Shown here: one piece after another, positions 16,667 through 24,718 of the stretch
Layout: every line of letters starts with the position of its first letter
How positions within the stretch are numbered: position 1 is the stretch's first letter
Assembly: GCA_965214305.1 (NCBI GenBank)
Contig: OZ243949.1
Span: forward strand, 2,356,001-2,420,000
Source of the DNA: Azophilus sp965214305
Lineage (GTDB): Bacteria; Pseudomonadota; Gammaproteobacteria; Pseudomonadales; Azotimanducaceae
Direction of reading: 5' to 3'
Length of the DNA: 64,000 nt
The notes under the pieces: generated by a model
What the model was told of the DNA's origin: nothing
What the model saw: the letters and a program-made list of their open reading frames with translations, nothing else
Databases searched by the model: none
Program-made: the position numbers and the translations under genes

Positions 16667-17305
16667 ATGCGCACCAAGTCCAGTGCGCGCTGGCTGGACC
16701 GCCAGCGGCGCGACCCCTTTGTTAAGGCCAGCCGGGTCGAAAGGCGAGTCTCGCGCGCCCACTTCAAACTCAAGCAGATCGATGAGCGTTTTGGGTTGCT
16801 GCGCGACGACGACAGGGTCTTGGAATTAGGCGCGGCACCCGGCGGCTGGACCGCTTACCTGGCGGAACGGCTTAAGCGTGGATGGGTGCTGGCCGTGGAC
16901 CCGCGGCCGCTTGAGGTAAGTGCCGAGAACGTGCAATTCGTCCAAGGTTGTTGTGGCGACAGCGGGGTTGATCGGCATATCTCGCGGCTCTTGTCGACGA
17001 CTCAATCGGGCGAAACAGCGGGTATGGACCTTGTTTTGTCCGACATGGCACCCAATATCTCCGGTATACGCACGGCGGATCAGGCCCGGTCGATGGATTT
17101 GGTGGAACTCGCCAGCGGTGCGGCGGTGCGCTGGCTGAAGCCCGGCGGCGCTCTGGTTGTCAAGATATTTCAGGGTGAAGGCATTGAGGCTTGGTTGCGC
17201 GAAACCCGGCGTCGATTCGATAGCCTGCGGATTATGAAACCTGCGGCTTCGCGCCCGGACTCTCGGGAAAACTATGCGGTGGCGTTAAACTACCGGGGCG
17301 GATAA
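16667..17305 (+). CDS. rlmE: 23S rRNA (uridine-2'-O) methyltransferase RlmE (FtsJ/RrmJ)
   Basis: Heat-shock methyltransferase that modifies the A-loop of 23S rRNA (U2552 in E. coli) using SAM. The 212-residue protein has the SAM site LELGAAPGGWTAYLAE and the K-D-K-E tetrad within SRAHFKLKQID, VLSDMAPNISG, ALVVKIFQGEG and SRENYAVAL. It lies between greA and ftsH as in many proteobacteria. yhbY, often divergent at this point, is absent. Confidence 0.95.
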   Translation: MRTKSSARWLDRQRRDPFVKASRVERRVSRAHFKLKQIDERFGLLRDDDRVLELGAAPGGWTAYLAERLKRGWVLAVDPRPLEVSAENVQFVQGCCGDSGVDRHISRLLSTTQSGETAGMDLVLSDMAPNISGIRTADQARSMDLVELASGAAVRWLKPGGALVVKIFQGEGIEAWLRETRRRFDSLRIMKPAASRPDSRENYAVALNYRGG

Positions 17306-17400
17306 TCGCCAATGGCGCGGCCTGTGCGTGTAGTGTAGGCTTTCGCATTGATGGGTAGCCCCCGGTATCGGTGCTGCTTGGCTCAAACTGAGGTAAACCC

Positions 17401-19299
17401 TTGTCCGATATGGGAAAAAATCTGCTTTTATGGCTGGTGATCGCGGCCGTGTTGTTGGCTGTCTTTAACAACTTCGATATGCGCCCGGAGCCGCGACAAA
17501 TCGCCTATTCCGAATTCATTGAGCAGGTGCGTTTGGACGAGATTAGCGAAGTGGTGATCGAGGGTCTCGTCATCACTGGCGTCACCAAATCGGGCGATGC
17601 GTTCCGTGCCATCCGCCCGGATATCGAAGACCCGAAACTGCTCGACGACCTCTACAATCACAATGTCAGCTTTGCTGGCCGCGAGCCGGAGAAACAGAGT
17701 ATCTGGTCGCAATTATTCCTCGCCAGCTTTCCCATCCTGCTCATCATCGGTGTGTTCATGTTGTTCATGCGACAGATGCAGGGTGGTGCCGGGGGGCGAG
17801 GCGGGCCCATGTCCTTCGGCAAGAGCAAGGCCCGCCTTTTGTCGGAAGATCAAATCAAGACCACCTTTGCGGATGTCGCGGGCGTTGACGAGGCCAAGGA
17901 GGACGTTCATGAACTTGTCGAGTTTTTGCGCGATCCCGGTAGGTTCCAGCGCTTGGGCGGGCGCATTCCCCGCGGTATTCTGATGGTCGGCCAACCCGGC
18001 ACGGGTAAGACCCTGTTGGCCAAGGCTATTGCTGGCGAGGCCAAGGTTCCCTTCTTCTCCATTTCCGGCTCGGACTTTGTTGAGATGTTTGTCGGCGTCG
18101 GCGCCTCTCGGGTGCGCGACATGTTCGAACAGGCGAAAAAGCAGTCGCCGTGCATCATTTTCATCGACGAAATTGATGCGGTGGGCCGTCACCGAGGCGC
18201 GGGCTTGGGTGGTGGCCACGATGAGCGCGAGCAAACGCTGAATCAGCTGCTCGTCGAGATGGATGGTTTCGAGCCCAACGACGGCATCATTGTCATCTCC
18301 GCCACCAACCGCCCGGATGTACTTGATCCGGCGCTGTTAAGGCCCGGGCGGTTCGACCGACAGGTGGTGGTGAACCTGCCGGATATCCGCGGCCGGGAAA
18401 AAATCATCGAGGTACACATGCGCAAGGTGCCAATTGGCGAAGATGTTGATGCGAGCATCATTGCGCGCGGTACGCCCGGCTTTTCCGGTGCGGATTTGGC
18501 CAACTTGGTTAACGAAGCCGCCCTGTTTGCGGCCCGGGCGGGCAAAAAGCTTGTTGAGATGATGGAACTCGAAAAGGCCAAGGACAAAATCATGATGGGC
18601 GCCGAGCGCAAGTCCATGGTGATGTCGGAAGAGGACAAGCGCAATACTGCCTATCACGAAGCGGGCCATGCCATCGTCGGCAAATTGGTGCCCGGCCACG
18701 ACCCCGTTTACAAGGTCACCATCATTCCGCGCGGGCGGGCATTGGGCGTGACCATGTTTTTGCCCGAGGAGGATCGTTACAGCTTGAGCCGGGAACAAAT
18801 CAAGGCGCAGATATGCGGGCTATTTGGCGGCCGCGTTGCTGAGGAAATGATCCTCGGCGTGGAGAAGGTCACTACCGGCGCCTCCAACGACATCGAGCGC
18901 GCGACCCGGTTGGCAAGAAACATGGTGACCAAGTGGGGCCTGTCGGAGCGGCTTGGACCGCTAATGTACGACGAAGATGACGGCGAGGTGTTTCTTGGCA
19001 TGTCGGTGGGCGTTAAACCCAAACCCCAGTCGGACGAGACCGCTCGCGCCATTGACGAGGAAGTGCGCCGCATCATTGATGAGTGCTATACGCAAGCCGC
19101 TCGCCTGCTGACTGAGAATGAAGACAAGCTGCACAGCATGGCGGATGCGCTCATCGAATTTGAAACCCTAGTGCCGGAACAAATCGACGACATCATGGCA
19201 GGTGCCAAACCGCGTGATCCAAACCGGCAAGACAGGGGGCGGGGTAGTCAATCCGGGCCCTCGGAAACGCCTATCGGCGACCCGGCGGGAGAGCACTAA
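17401..19299 (+). CDS. ftsH: ATP-dependent zinc metalloprotease FtsH
   Basis: Membrane-anchored AAA+ protease that degrades unneeded membrane and regulatory proteins. The 632-residue protein has two N-terminal membrane segments (LLLWLVIAAVLLAVF near the start and FPILLIIGVFMLFM near residue 115) flanking a periplasmic domain. Walker A GQPGTGKT, Walker B IIFIDEID, the second region of homology and the zinc site HEAGH follow. A TTG at 17401 is preceded at six to seven bases by TGAGGT, so it is chosen; an ATG three codons later (17410) would begin closer to the E. coli protein. glmM follows by six bases; folP, usually between them, is missing. Confidence 0.96.
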   Translation: MSDMGKNLLLWLVIAAVLLAVFNNFDMRPEPRQIAYSEFIEQVRLDEISEVVIEGLVITGVTKSGDAFRAIRPDIEDPKLLDDLYNHNVSFAGREPEKQSIWSQLFLASFPILLIIGVFMLFMRQMQGGAGGRGGPMSFGKSKARLLSEDQIKTTFADVAGVDEAKEDVHELVEFLRDPGRFQRLGGRIPRGILMVGQPGTGKTLLAKAIAGEAKVPFFSISGSDFVEMFVGVGASRVRDMFEQAKKQSPCIIFIDEIDAVGRHRGAGLGGGHDEREQTLNQLLVEMDGFEPNDGIIVISATNRPDVLDPALLRPGRFDRQVVVNLPDIRGREKIIEVHMRKVPIGEDVDASIIARGTPGFSGADLANLVNEAALFAARAGKKLVEMMELEKAKDKIMMGAERKSMVMSEEDKRNTAYHEAGHAIVGKLVPGHDPVYKVTIIPRGRALGVTMFLPEEDRYSLSREQIKAQICGLFGGRVAEEMILGVEKVTTGASNDIERATRLARNMVTKWGLSERLGPLMYDEDDGEVFLGMSVGVKPKPQSDETARAIDEEVRRIIDECYTQAARLLTENEDKLHSMADALIEFETLVPEQIDDIMAGAKPRDPNRQDRGRGSQSGPSETPIGDPAGEH

Positions 19300-19305
19300 C
19301 TCGCC

Positions 19306-20652
19306 TTGGATGCCCCAAACAACAGGCGGGTTTTCGGTACCGACGGTATTCGGGGCACGGTCGGAAAGTTTCCCATAACACCGGCGTTTTGCCTGCATCT
19401 CGGTTGGGCGGTGGGCCGCGTTTTCACCCGACGGGGCAATTGCCGCATCATCATCGGCAAGGACACGCGCGTTTCCGGTTACATGCTGGAGTCCGTATTG
19501 GAGGCGGGCCTTGTTTCCGCCGGTGCCGATGTAAGCCTGCTTGGCCCTATGCCCTCGCCCGCCATCGCTTACCTCACCCGAACCCTGGGTGCCGATGCGG
19601 GTATCGTCATCAGCGCTTCCCATAATCCCTACCAAGACAATGGCCTCAAATTCTTTGACGCCAAAGGCAACAAGCTCGACGACGAAGTTGAGGCGGAAAT
19701 TGAGGCGCAATTGCAAAAGCCGATGGTCTGTGCCGAATCGAAGCGGCTTGGCAAGGCAACTCGCGTCCCCGATGCGCCCGGTCGCTACATCGAATTTTGC
19801 AAGGCGACCCTAAGCCGAGGTTTCCGACTGCAGGGGCTCAAGGTCGTGCTCGATTGCGCCAACGGGGCTACCTACCATGTTGCGCCCGGCGTATTCCAGG
19901 AGTTGGGTGCCCACATCAGCGTCATTGGCAATGCGCCGGACGGATTCAATATAAACGCGAATTGTGGGTCCATGTATCCTCAAAGCTTGGCCGCAGCGAT
20001 TCGGGAACAGCGCGCCGATATCGGCATCGCCTTTGATGGCGACGGCGATCGTGTCATTTTGGTGGATCACTGCGGCGAAGTGGTGGATGGCGATGAATTA
20101 CTGTTCATCCTCGCCCAGCATCGTTGGCGTGGCGGTAGCCTGGAAGGGGGCGTCGCCGGTACCGTTATGAGCAATGTCGGCTTGGAGCGTGCCTTGACCG
20201 AGCTTGGCATCCCCTTCGAGCGCGCTCGGGTTGGCGACCGCTATGTACTGGAGTTGCTGCGCCGCCGGAACTGGCGGTTGGGTGGTGAGTCGTCCGGTCA
20301 TATTCTTTGTCTGGATTTGTCGACGACGGGGGATGGCATCATTGCCGCCTTGCAGGCTTTGGTGTGCGTGGTTGACTCCGGCAAAACCATCCACGAATTG
20401 AAACGGGGCATGAGCAAGTTACCCCAGGCGCTGGTCAACGTCGCAGTCGCCAATCCATCTGCGGTGGCATCCTGTGCCAAGGTGGTGCGTGCGGTTACTG
20501 ACAGGGAGCGGCGTCTCGCCGGGCGCGGGCGGGTACTCATTCGGCCCTCCGGTACGGAACCGGTTATTCGAGTCATGGTCGAAAGCGAGGACCGGGCGGA
20601 AGCGACAACCATTGCCCAAGAACTCGCGGCAACCGTCAGGCAGGCGGTTTGA
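19306..20652 (+). CDS. glmM: Phosphoglucosamine mutase GlmM
   Basis: Interconverts glucosamine-6-phosphate and glucosamine-1-phosphate on the route to UDP-GlcNAc for peptidoglycan and lipopolysaccharide. The 448-residue protein has FGTDGIRGTVG at the N-terminus, the phosphoserine loop ISASHNPYQDNGLKFF, the metal loop FDGDGDRVI and the C-terminal phosphate-binding RPSGTEPVIRVM. It appears to start with TTG at 19306, as no in-frame ATG or GTG lies before the conserved motif. It is the last gene of the ftsH transcript; repeat E follows. Confidence 0.95.
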   Translation: MDAPNNRRVFGTDGIRGTVGKFPITPAFCLHLGWAVGRVFTRRGNCRIIIGKDTRVSGYMLESVLEAGLVSAGADVSLLGPMPSPAIAYLTRTLGADAGIVISASHNPYQDNGLKFFDAKGNKLDDEVEAEIEAQLQKPMVCAESKRLGKATRVPDAPGRYIEFCKATLSRGFRLQGLKVVLDCANGATYHVAPGVFQELGAHISVIGNAPDGFNINANCGSMYPQSLAAAIREQRADIGIAFDGDGDRVILVDHCGEVVDGDELLFILAQHRWRGGSLEGGVAGTVMSNVGLERALTELGIPFERARVGDRYVLELLRRRNWRLGGESSGHILCLDLSTTGDGIIAALQALVCVVDSGKTIHELKRGMSKLPQALVNVAVANPSAVASCAKVVRAVTDRERRLAGRGRVLIRPSGTEPVIRVMVESEDRAEATTIAQELAATVRQAV

Positions 20653-20666
20653 TTGTTGATCGGTTT

Positions 20667-20690
20667 GTTAACCCGCCTATCTGAGCAACC
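20667..20690 (-). repeat. Short degenerate repeat after glmM
   Basis: On the minus strand it reads CAGATAGGCGGGTTAAC, matching the core of the short repeat before dapB and after the bactofilin gene. It lies 15 bases after the glmM stop codon. Confidence 0.35.
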
Positions 20691-20747
20691 TGCTTGCGAT
20701 GCACCGATACAACCAACAGAACCCGATGCTTGGGGAAGAGCGGGCTC

Positions 20748-20914
20748 CTAGGAGCCTGCGCCGTAGGAAGTCGCGAAAGCGAAAAGCCGCTATCGCCGTC
20801 CCGTCGGCCGGTCGATTGAGGCGAATATCATGCCATATTCAACGAAATCGAGCGGCCGAGGGGGCGGATGAGAGCGGATTTGCAGCCGCGAATTCCGCAG
20901 GCAGAGGCGCCTAG
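20748..20914. repeat. Dispersed palindromic repeat, copy E
   Basis: A 167 bp element identical to copy B for about 148 bases from its left CTAG. The right end is different (CAGAGGCGCCTAG instead of GCGCAGGCTCCTAG), so the two ends of this copy pair imperfectly. The bases before it (GGGCTCCTAG) mirror the element end, making GGCTCCTAGGAGCC across the junction. It lies between glmM and tpiA. Confidence 0.88.
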
Positions 20915-20996
20915 GGCTTGCCTTGGGGCGCGTTCGGCTCGTCCCAAACCCTCTCCCGAATCGGGATAAATTGTCTCCGCGCCGAAAAATCCCCAT

Positions 20997-21025
20997 TTGT
21001 GACGCGGGGCACCAGCGTTTACTAT
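20997..21025 (+). promoter_or_regulatory. Candidate sigma-70 promoter of tpiA
   Basis: TTGTGA (20997-21002) and TACTAT (21020-21025) are 17 bases apart, about 95 bases before the tpiA start. The rest of the 204-base leader after repeat E holds only short G/C-rich dyads. Confidence 0.45.
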
Positions 21026-21118
21026 TCCGCGCCCCGTGCGGCGGGCGCTTCATGCCCCTTCGTGAATGTCGGGGGGCGCAGGGCATTGTAGGGAGTCTGG
21101 ACAACCGCATGGAAAGAC

Positions 21119-21910
21119 ATGGCAGCTAAGGCTCGTCGGCCGATAGTCGGCGGTAACTGGAAAATGTACGGCTCCAGGGAACGGGTGGCGCGGTTTTGCG
21201 AACAGCTGAAGCAAACCCCGCTTCCGGATGATGTTGAGATGCTGTTGTTGCCGCCGATTGGCTATTTGGCGGATTTTGCCGCCGCCGTTGTCGGCAGTCC
21301 TGTACAGCTGGGCGGGCAAGATTTGCATGTCGAAACCGAAGGCGCATACACCGGCGAGATTTCCGGTTCCATGATTAAGGATTTGGGTGGGCGCTGGGTT
21401 TTGGTTGGCCATTCCGAGCGGCGGCTCCATGGTGGCGAGAGTAACGAATTGGTGGCGGAAAAATTTGTTGTTGCCCTGGATGCGGGGCTATCGCCAATTC
21501 TTTGTGTGGGTGAATCCCTCAGTGACCGGGAGGCGGGTTTAGCCGAAGCGGTCGTGAGCCGGCAACTAGATGCCGTGCTGAACCGGGTCGGCGCTGCTAA
21601 CCTGGGTCGCGGCGCCGTTGCCTATGAACCGGTTTGGGCGATTGGTACGGGCCGGACGGCAACTCCCGAGCAGGCGGAGCGCATGCATGCGTTTATTCGT
21701 GCCGTCATCGCAGGGAAAAGCGAGGCGGTGAGCGCATCGGTGCGTGTTTTGTATGGCGGCAGTGTCAAGCCGGATAACGCGATGGAACTTTTCAATCAGG
21801 GCAATATCGATGGCGGCTTGATTGGGGGTGCCTCGCTGGAACCGTCAAGTTTTCTGGAAATTGTCGCCGCCGGGTCGCGTTCTATGGCGGTGAACCGAGA
21901 AACAACATGA
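21119..21910 (+). CDS. tpiA: Triosephosphate isomerase
   Basis: Glycolytic enzyme interconverting dihydroxyacetone phosphate and glyceraldehyde-3-phosphate. The 263-residue TIM barrel has the catalytic lysine in GGNWKMYG, histidine in WVLVGHSERR, glutamate in AYEPVWAIGTG and the phosphate loop VLYGGSVKP. Its last codon overlaps the secG start (ATGA), a typical coupling. glmM-tpiA-secG order is conserved, although a repeat now separates glmM from tpiA. Confidence 0.97.
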   Translation: MAAKARRPIVGGNWKMYGSRERVARFCEQLKQTPLPDDVEMLLLPPIGYLADFAAAVVGSPVQLGGQDLHVETEGAYTGEISGSMIKDLGGRWVLVGHSERRLHGGESNELVAEKFVVALDAGLSPILCVGESLSDREAGLAEAVVSRQLDAVLNRVGAANLGRGAVAYEPVWAIGTGRTATPEQAERMHAFIRAVIAGKSEAVSASVRVLYGGSVKPDNAMELFNQGNIDGGLIGGASLEPSSFLEIVAAGSRSMAVNRETT

Positions 21911-22254
21911 CTGTTGAAACGATATTGCTGATTTTGTTGGTGCTCGATGCTGTTGCGCTTGGCGGGCTGGTGCTGCTGCAACAGGGGCGCGGCGCGGATG
22001 TTGGTGCCGCCTTCGGCGCCGGTGCCGCGAATACGATGTTTGGCAGTGCGGGCAGCACCTCCTTTCTGACCAAGTTGACGGTGTGGCTGGCGATCGGGTT
22101 CTTTGTCATAGCCTTTGGGCTGGCCTATTTCGCTAAGGAGCGGGCGGAAACGCTTGAGGAACTTGGCGTTCCGAGCGTCGAGGAATCATTGGAGGTTCCA
22201 CGGCAGTTGACTCCGGAAGAAGAAGGAGTAGATTCCGGTCTCCCCGATGTATAG
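21907..22254 (+). CDS. secG: Protein translocase subunit SecG
   Basis: Small inner-membrane subunit of the SecYEG channel that aids protein export. The 115-residue protein has two membrane helices (ILLILLVLDAVALGGLVLL and TVWLAIGFFVIAFGLAYF). They flank the conserved LLQQGRGADVGAAFGAG and TMFGSAGSTSFLTK loop. An acidic C-terminal tail follows. It overlaps tpiA by four bases and is followed 25 bases later by tRNA-Leu, as in E. coli and many relatives. Confidence 0.94.
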   Translation: MTVETILLILLVLDAVALGGLVLLQQGRGADVGAAFGAGAANTMFGSAGSTSFLTKLTVWLAIGFFVIAFGLAYFAKERAETLEELGVPSVEESLEVPRQLTPEEEGVDSGLPDV

Positions 22255-22279
22255 CAACGCATTAGTGCGCCAGCCTATA

Positions 22280-22366
22280 GCCGAAGTGGTGAAATTGGTA
22301 GACACGCTACCTTGAGGGGGTAGTGGGCGATAGCCCGTGCGAGTTCGAGTCTCGCCTTCGGCACCA
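22280..22366 (+). tRNA. leuU: tRNA-Leu (anticodon GAG)
   Basis: An 87-base class II tRNA with encoded CCA. The acceptor GCCGAAG pairs with CTTCGGC; the anticodon loop TTGAGGG within a CTACC/GGTAG stem gives GAG; a variable arm and TTCGAGT loop follow. Position after secG is conserved. Confidence 0.95.
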
Positions 22367-22461
22367 GGTTCCCGAAACCAGCGCTCACCAGCACACTTGA
22401 GGGTGCGCCGGCACTAATGAAGAGCGGCCAAATCGAGCCACTACCTAAGCTGTTATAATGG

Positions 22462-22490
22462 TTGCGAGCTTGATCGCACGTCACTATAAT
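22462..22490 (+). promoter_or_regulatory. Promoter of the tRNA-fMet gene
   Basis: TTGCGA (22462-22467), a 17-base spacer and a perfect TATAAT (22485-22490) end 15 bases before the tRNA. A G/C-rich stretch follows the -10 box, like the discriminators of stringently controlled stable-RNA promoters. Confidence 0.75.
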
Positions 22491-22505
22491 GTTCCCCCTT
22501 CCCGA

Positions 22506-22582
<77 letters not shown>

Positions 22583-22592
22583 ACGGAATCTG

Positions 22593-22616
22593 AAAAGCCC
22601 CTCTATGGGGCTTTTT
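22593..22616 (+). terminator. Rho-independent terminator after tRNA-fMet
   Basis: AAAAGCCCC, a five-base loop and GGGGCTTTTT form a compact nine-pair hairpin with a T run, ten bases after the CCA end. Read-through would be needed for cotranscription with rimP. Confidence 0.85.
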
Positions 22617-22680
22617 AGTGAGTGCCTCGGGCGGGGATTGCAGTAGAAATGGGCGTAAGCCCATTTTTTGTTGGTGCGCT

Positions 22681-23139
22681 GTGAACAGGACGGAAAAGCA
22701 AATCGAAGAACGGCTCAGCAAGACAGTAGAGCGATTCGGCTGCGAGCTATGGGGTGTTGAGTTCTTTTCCGCGGGAAAGCGATCGAAATTGCGGATATAC
22801 ATCGACAAACAGGAAGGGGTAACCATTGATGACTGCGAGGCGGTGAGTCGCGAGGTTGGGGATGTGCTCGACGCCCTGGATGTTTTCGCTGGTGGTTATA
22901 CGCTCGAGGTGTCCTCTCCGGGGCTGGACCGCATTTTGTTCAAGGAGGAGCAGTTTGCGGCCAACATCGGCGCGATGGTGGATGTGCGGCTTAACTTTCC
23001 CTTTGACGGTAGGAGGCGCTTCGTGGGCCTGCTGGCGGATGTTGAGAATTCTCAGGCGCTGGTTCGGCTTGACGGCAGGGAGTATGTATTGCCGCTCGAA
23101 AACGTGCAACGGGCTCGGCTGGTGCCGAAATTCGATTGA
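22681..23139 (+). CDS. rimP: Ribosome maturation factor RimP
   Basis: Assists 30S subunit maturation. The 152-residue protein contains the family core CELWGVEFF, LRIYIDKQEGVTIDDCEAVSR, and EVSSPGLDRILF, followed by an SH3-like C-terminal domain (GLLADVENSQALVRL). The GTG at 22681 begins VNRTEKQIEERL, the usual N-terminal position. Upstream in-frame residues come from the terminator region and are not conserved. nusA follows by twelve bases. Confidence 0.92.
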   Translation: MNRTEKQIEERLSKTVERFGCELWGVEFFSAGKRSKLRIYIDKQEGVTIDDCEAVSREVGDVLDALDVFAGGYTLEVSSPGLDRILFKEEQFAANIGAMVDVRLNFPFDGRRRFVGLLADVENSQALVRLDGREYVLPLENVQRARLVPKFD

Positions 23140-23151
23140 GGAAAAGGGGAA

Positions 23152-24684
23152 ATGTCCAAGGAAATTCTGTTGGTTGTTGACTCGGTTTCGCTTGAGAAGG
23201 GCGTCTCCAAAGATGTCATTTTCGGTGCCATCGAAAGCGCGTTGGCGACGGCCACCAAGAAGCGCTACGAGGAAGGTGCCGAGTTCCGCGTTGCGATTGA
23301 TCGAGAAACCGGCGAGTACGAAACCTTCCGCGTTTGGACGGTCCTCGACTTGGAGGCCGAGGAGGAACCCAATCCGGCGGCGCAAATTGCCCCGGACGAC
23401 GACCGTGCGGCGGGCTTGGCGCTTGGCGACACTATTGAGCAACATGTGGAGTCCGTTGAATTCGGCCGTATTGCCGCCCAGACGGCCAAGCAGGTTATCG
23501 TGCAAAAAGTGCGCGAGGCCGAACGGGCGCAGGTTGTGGAGGAATACCTGCCGCGCGTGGGTGAATTGATTGGCGGCACCGTCAAGCGGGTTGGCCGCGA
23601 CAATGTCGTTGTCGATTTGGGCAACAACGCCGAGGGATTGCTGCTGCGCGAGCATCTTATCCCCAGGGAAACCTTCCGGGTTGGTGACCGTCTACGCGCC
23701 CTGCTCTTCGAGGTACGTCCGGACAATCGGGGTCCACAACTCATTCTGACCAGAACGTCGCCGGAAATGTTGCGGGAGCTATTCAAGATCGAAGTTCCCG
23801 AAATCTCCGAGGACATCATCGAAATTCGCGGCGCGGCCCGGGATCCCGGCTCCCGCGCAAAAATCGCCGTAAAAACCAACGATGGCCGCATCGATCCAGT
23901 CGGGGCCTGTGTCGGTATGCGCGGATCGAGGGTTCAAGCTGTTTCCGGCGAATTAGCGGGGGAACGCATTGATATTGTTCTGTGGAACGAAAATCCAGCC
24001 CAGCTCACCATAAATGCGATGGCCCCGGCCGAGGTTGCCTCCATCATTATCGATGAGGATGCCCATTCGATGGACATTGCCGTTCATGAGGACAACCTGG
24101 CCCAGGCCATCGGTCGTGGCGGCCAGAATGTGCGTCTGGCAAGCGACCTGACCGGCTGGACATTGAATATCATGACGGAGGAAGAGGCGGCCGAGAAGCA
24201 GGAAGCGGAAGCTGGCCGCTTTATGGGCGAGTTCATGGAGGCGCTTGCGGTGGACGAAAATGTCGCGGCGGTGCTCGTCGAGGAAGGTTTCACCACGCTT
24301 GAAGAGATTGCCTATGTGCCTATTGAGGAATTGATGGCCATTGAGGGCTTCGACGAAGAGATTGTGGAGGAATTGCGTAATCGAGCGAAAGATGCGCTAC
24401 TGACCAATGCCATCGCCGATGAAGAACTACTCGGTGATCGACAACCCGCCGAAGACCTACTCAACATAGCAGGCATGGAGCCCAACCTAGCTCTTCGTCT
24501 TGCGAGTCACGAAGTGGTCACGCGGGAGGATTTGGCGGAACTGGCGGTACCGGATCTACTGGATATTGTCGAAGATATGAGCGAAGCGCGGGCTGCGGAA
24601 CTCATCATGACTGCCCGTGCTCCCTGGTTTGAGGAATCTTCGGACGGCGCGGGCGAGAGCGCCGCGGCCGGTGTCGCCGGATAG
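23152..24684 (+). CDS. nusA: Transcription termination/antitermination protein NusA
   Basis: RNA polymerase-binding factor for pausing, termination and rRNA antitermination. The 510-residue protein has an N-terminal RNAP-binding domain (MSKEILLVVDSVSLEKGV), an S1 domain (GTVKRVGRDNVVVDLG), and two KH domains (GACVGMRGSRVQAVS and AIGRGGQNVRLASDLTGW). Two C-terminal acidic repeats follow (VLVEEGFTTLEEIAYVP and AGMEPNLALRLASHEVVT). A strong AGGAAAAGGGGAA ribosome-binding site precedes the ATG. It is part of the rimP-nusA-infB-rbfA-truB cluster. Confidence 0.97.
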   Translation: MSKEILLVVDSVSLEKGVSKDVIFGAIESALATATKKRYEEGAEFRVAIDRETGEYETFRVWTVLDLEAEEEPNPAAQIAPDDDRAAGLALGDTIEQHVESVEFGRIAAQTAKQVIVQKVREAERAQVVEEYLPRVGELIGGTVKRVGRDNVVVDLGNNAEGLLLREHLIPRETFRVGDRLRALLFEVRPDNRGPQLILTRTSPEMLRELFKIEVPEISEDIIEIRGAARDPGSRAKIAVKTNDGRIDPVGACVGMRGSRVQAVSGELAGERIDIVLWNENPAQLTINAMAPAEVASIIIDEDAHSMDIAVHEDNLAQAIGRGGQNVRLASDLTGWTLNIMTEEEAAEKQEAEAGRFMGEFMEALAVDENVAAVLVEEGFTTLEEIAYVPIEELMAIEGFDEEIVEELRNRAKDALLTNAIADEELLGDRQPAEDLLNIAGMEPNLALRLASHEVVTREDLAELAVPDLLDIVEDMSEARAAELIMTARAPWFEESSDGAGESAAAGVAG

Positions 24685-24718
24685 ACGCGGGTAAGGTGGC
24701 GTTGCCGGAGAACATCGC

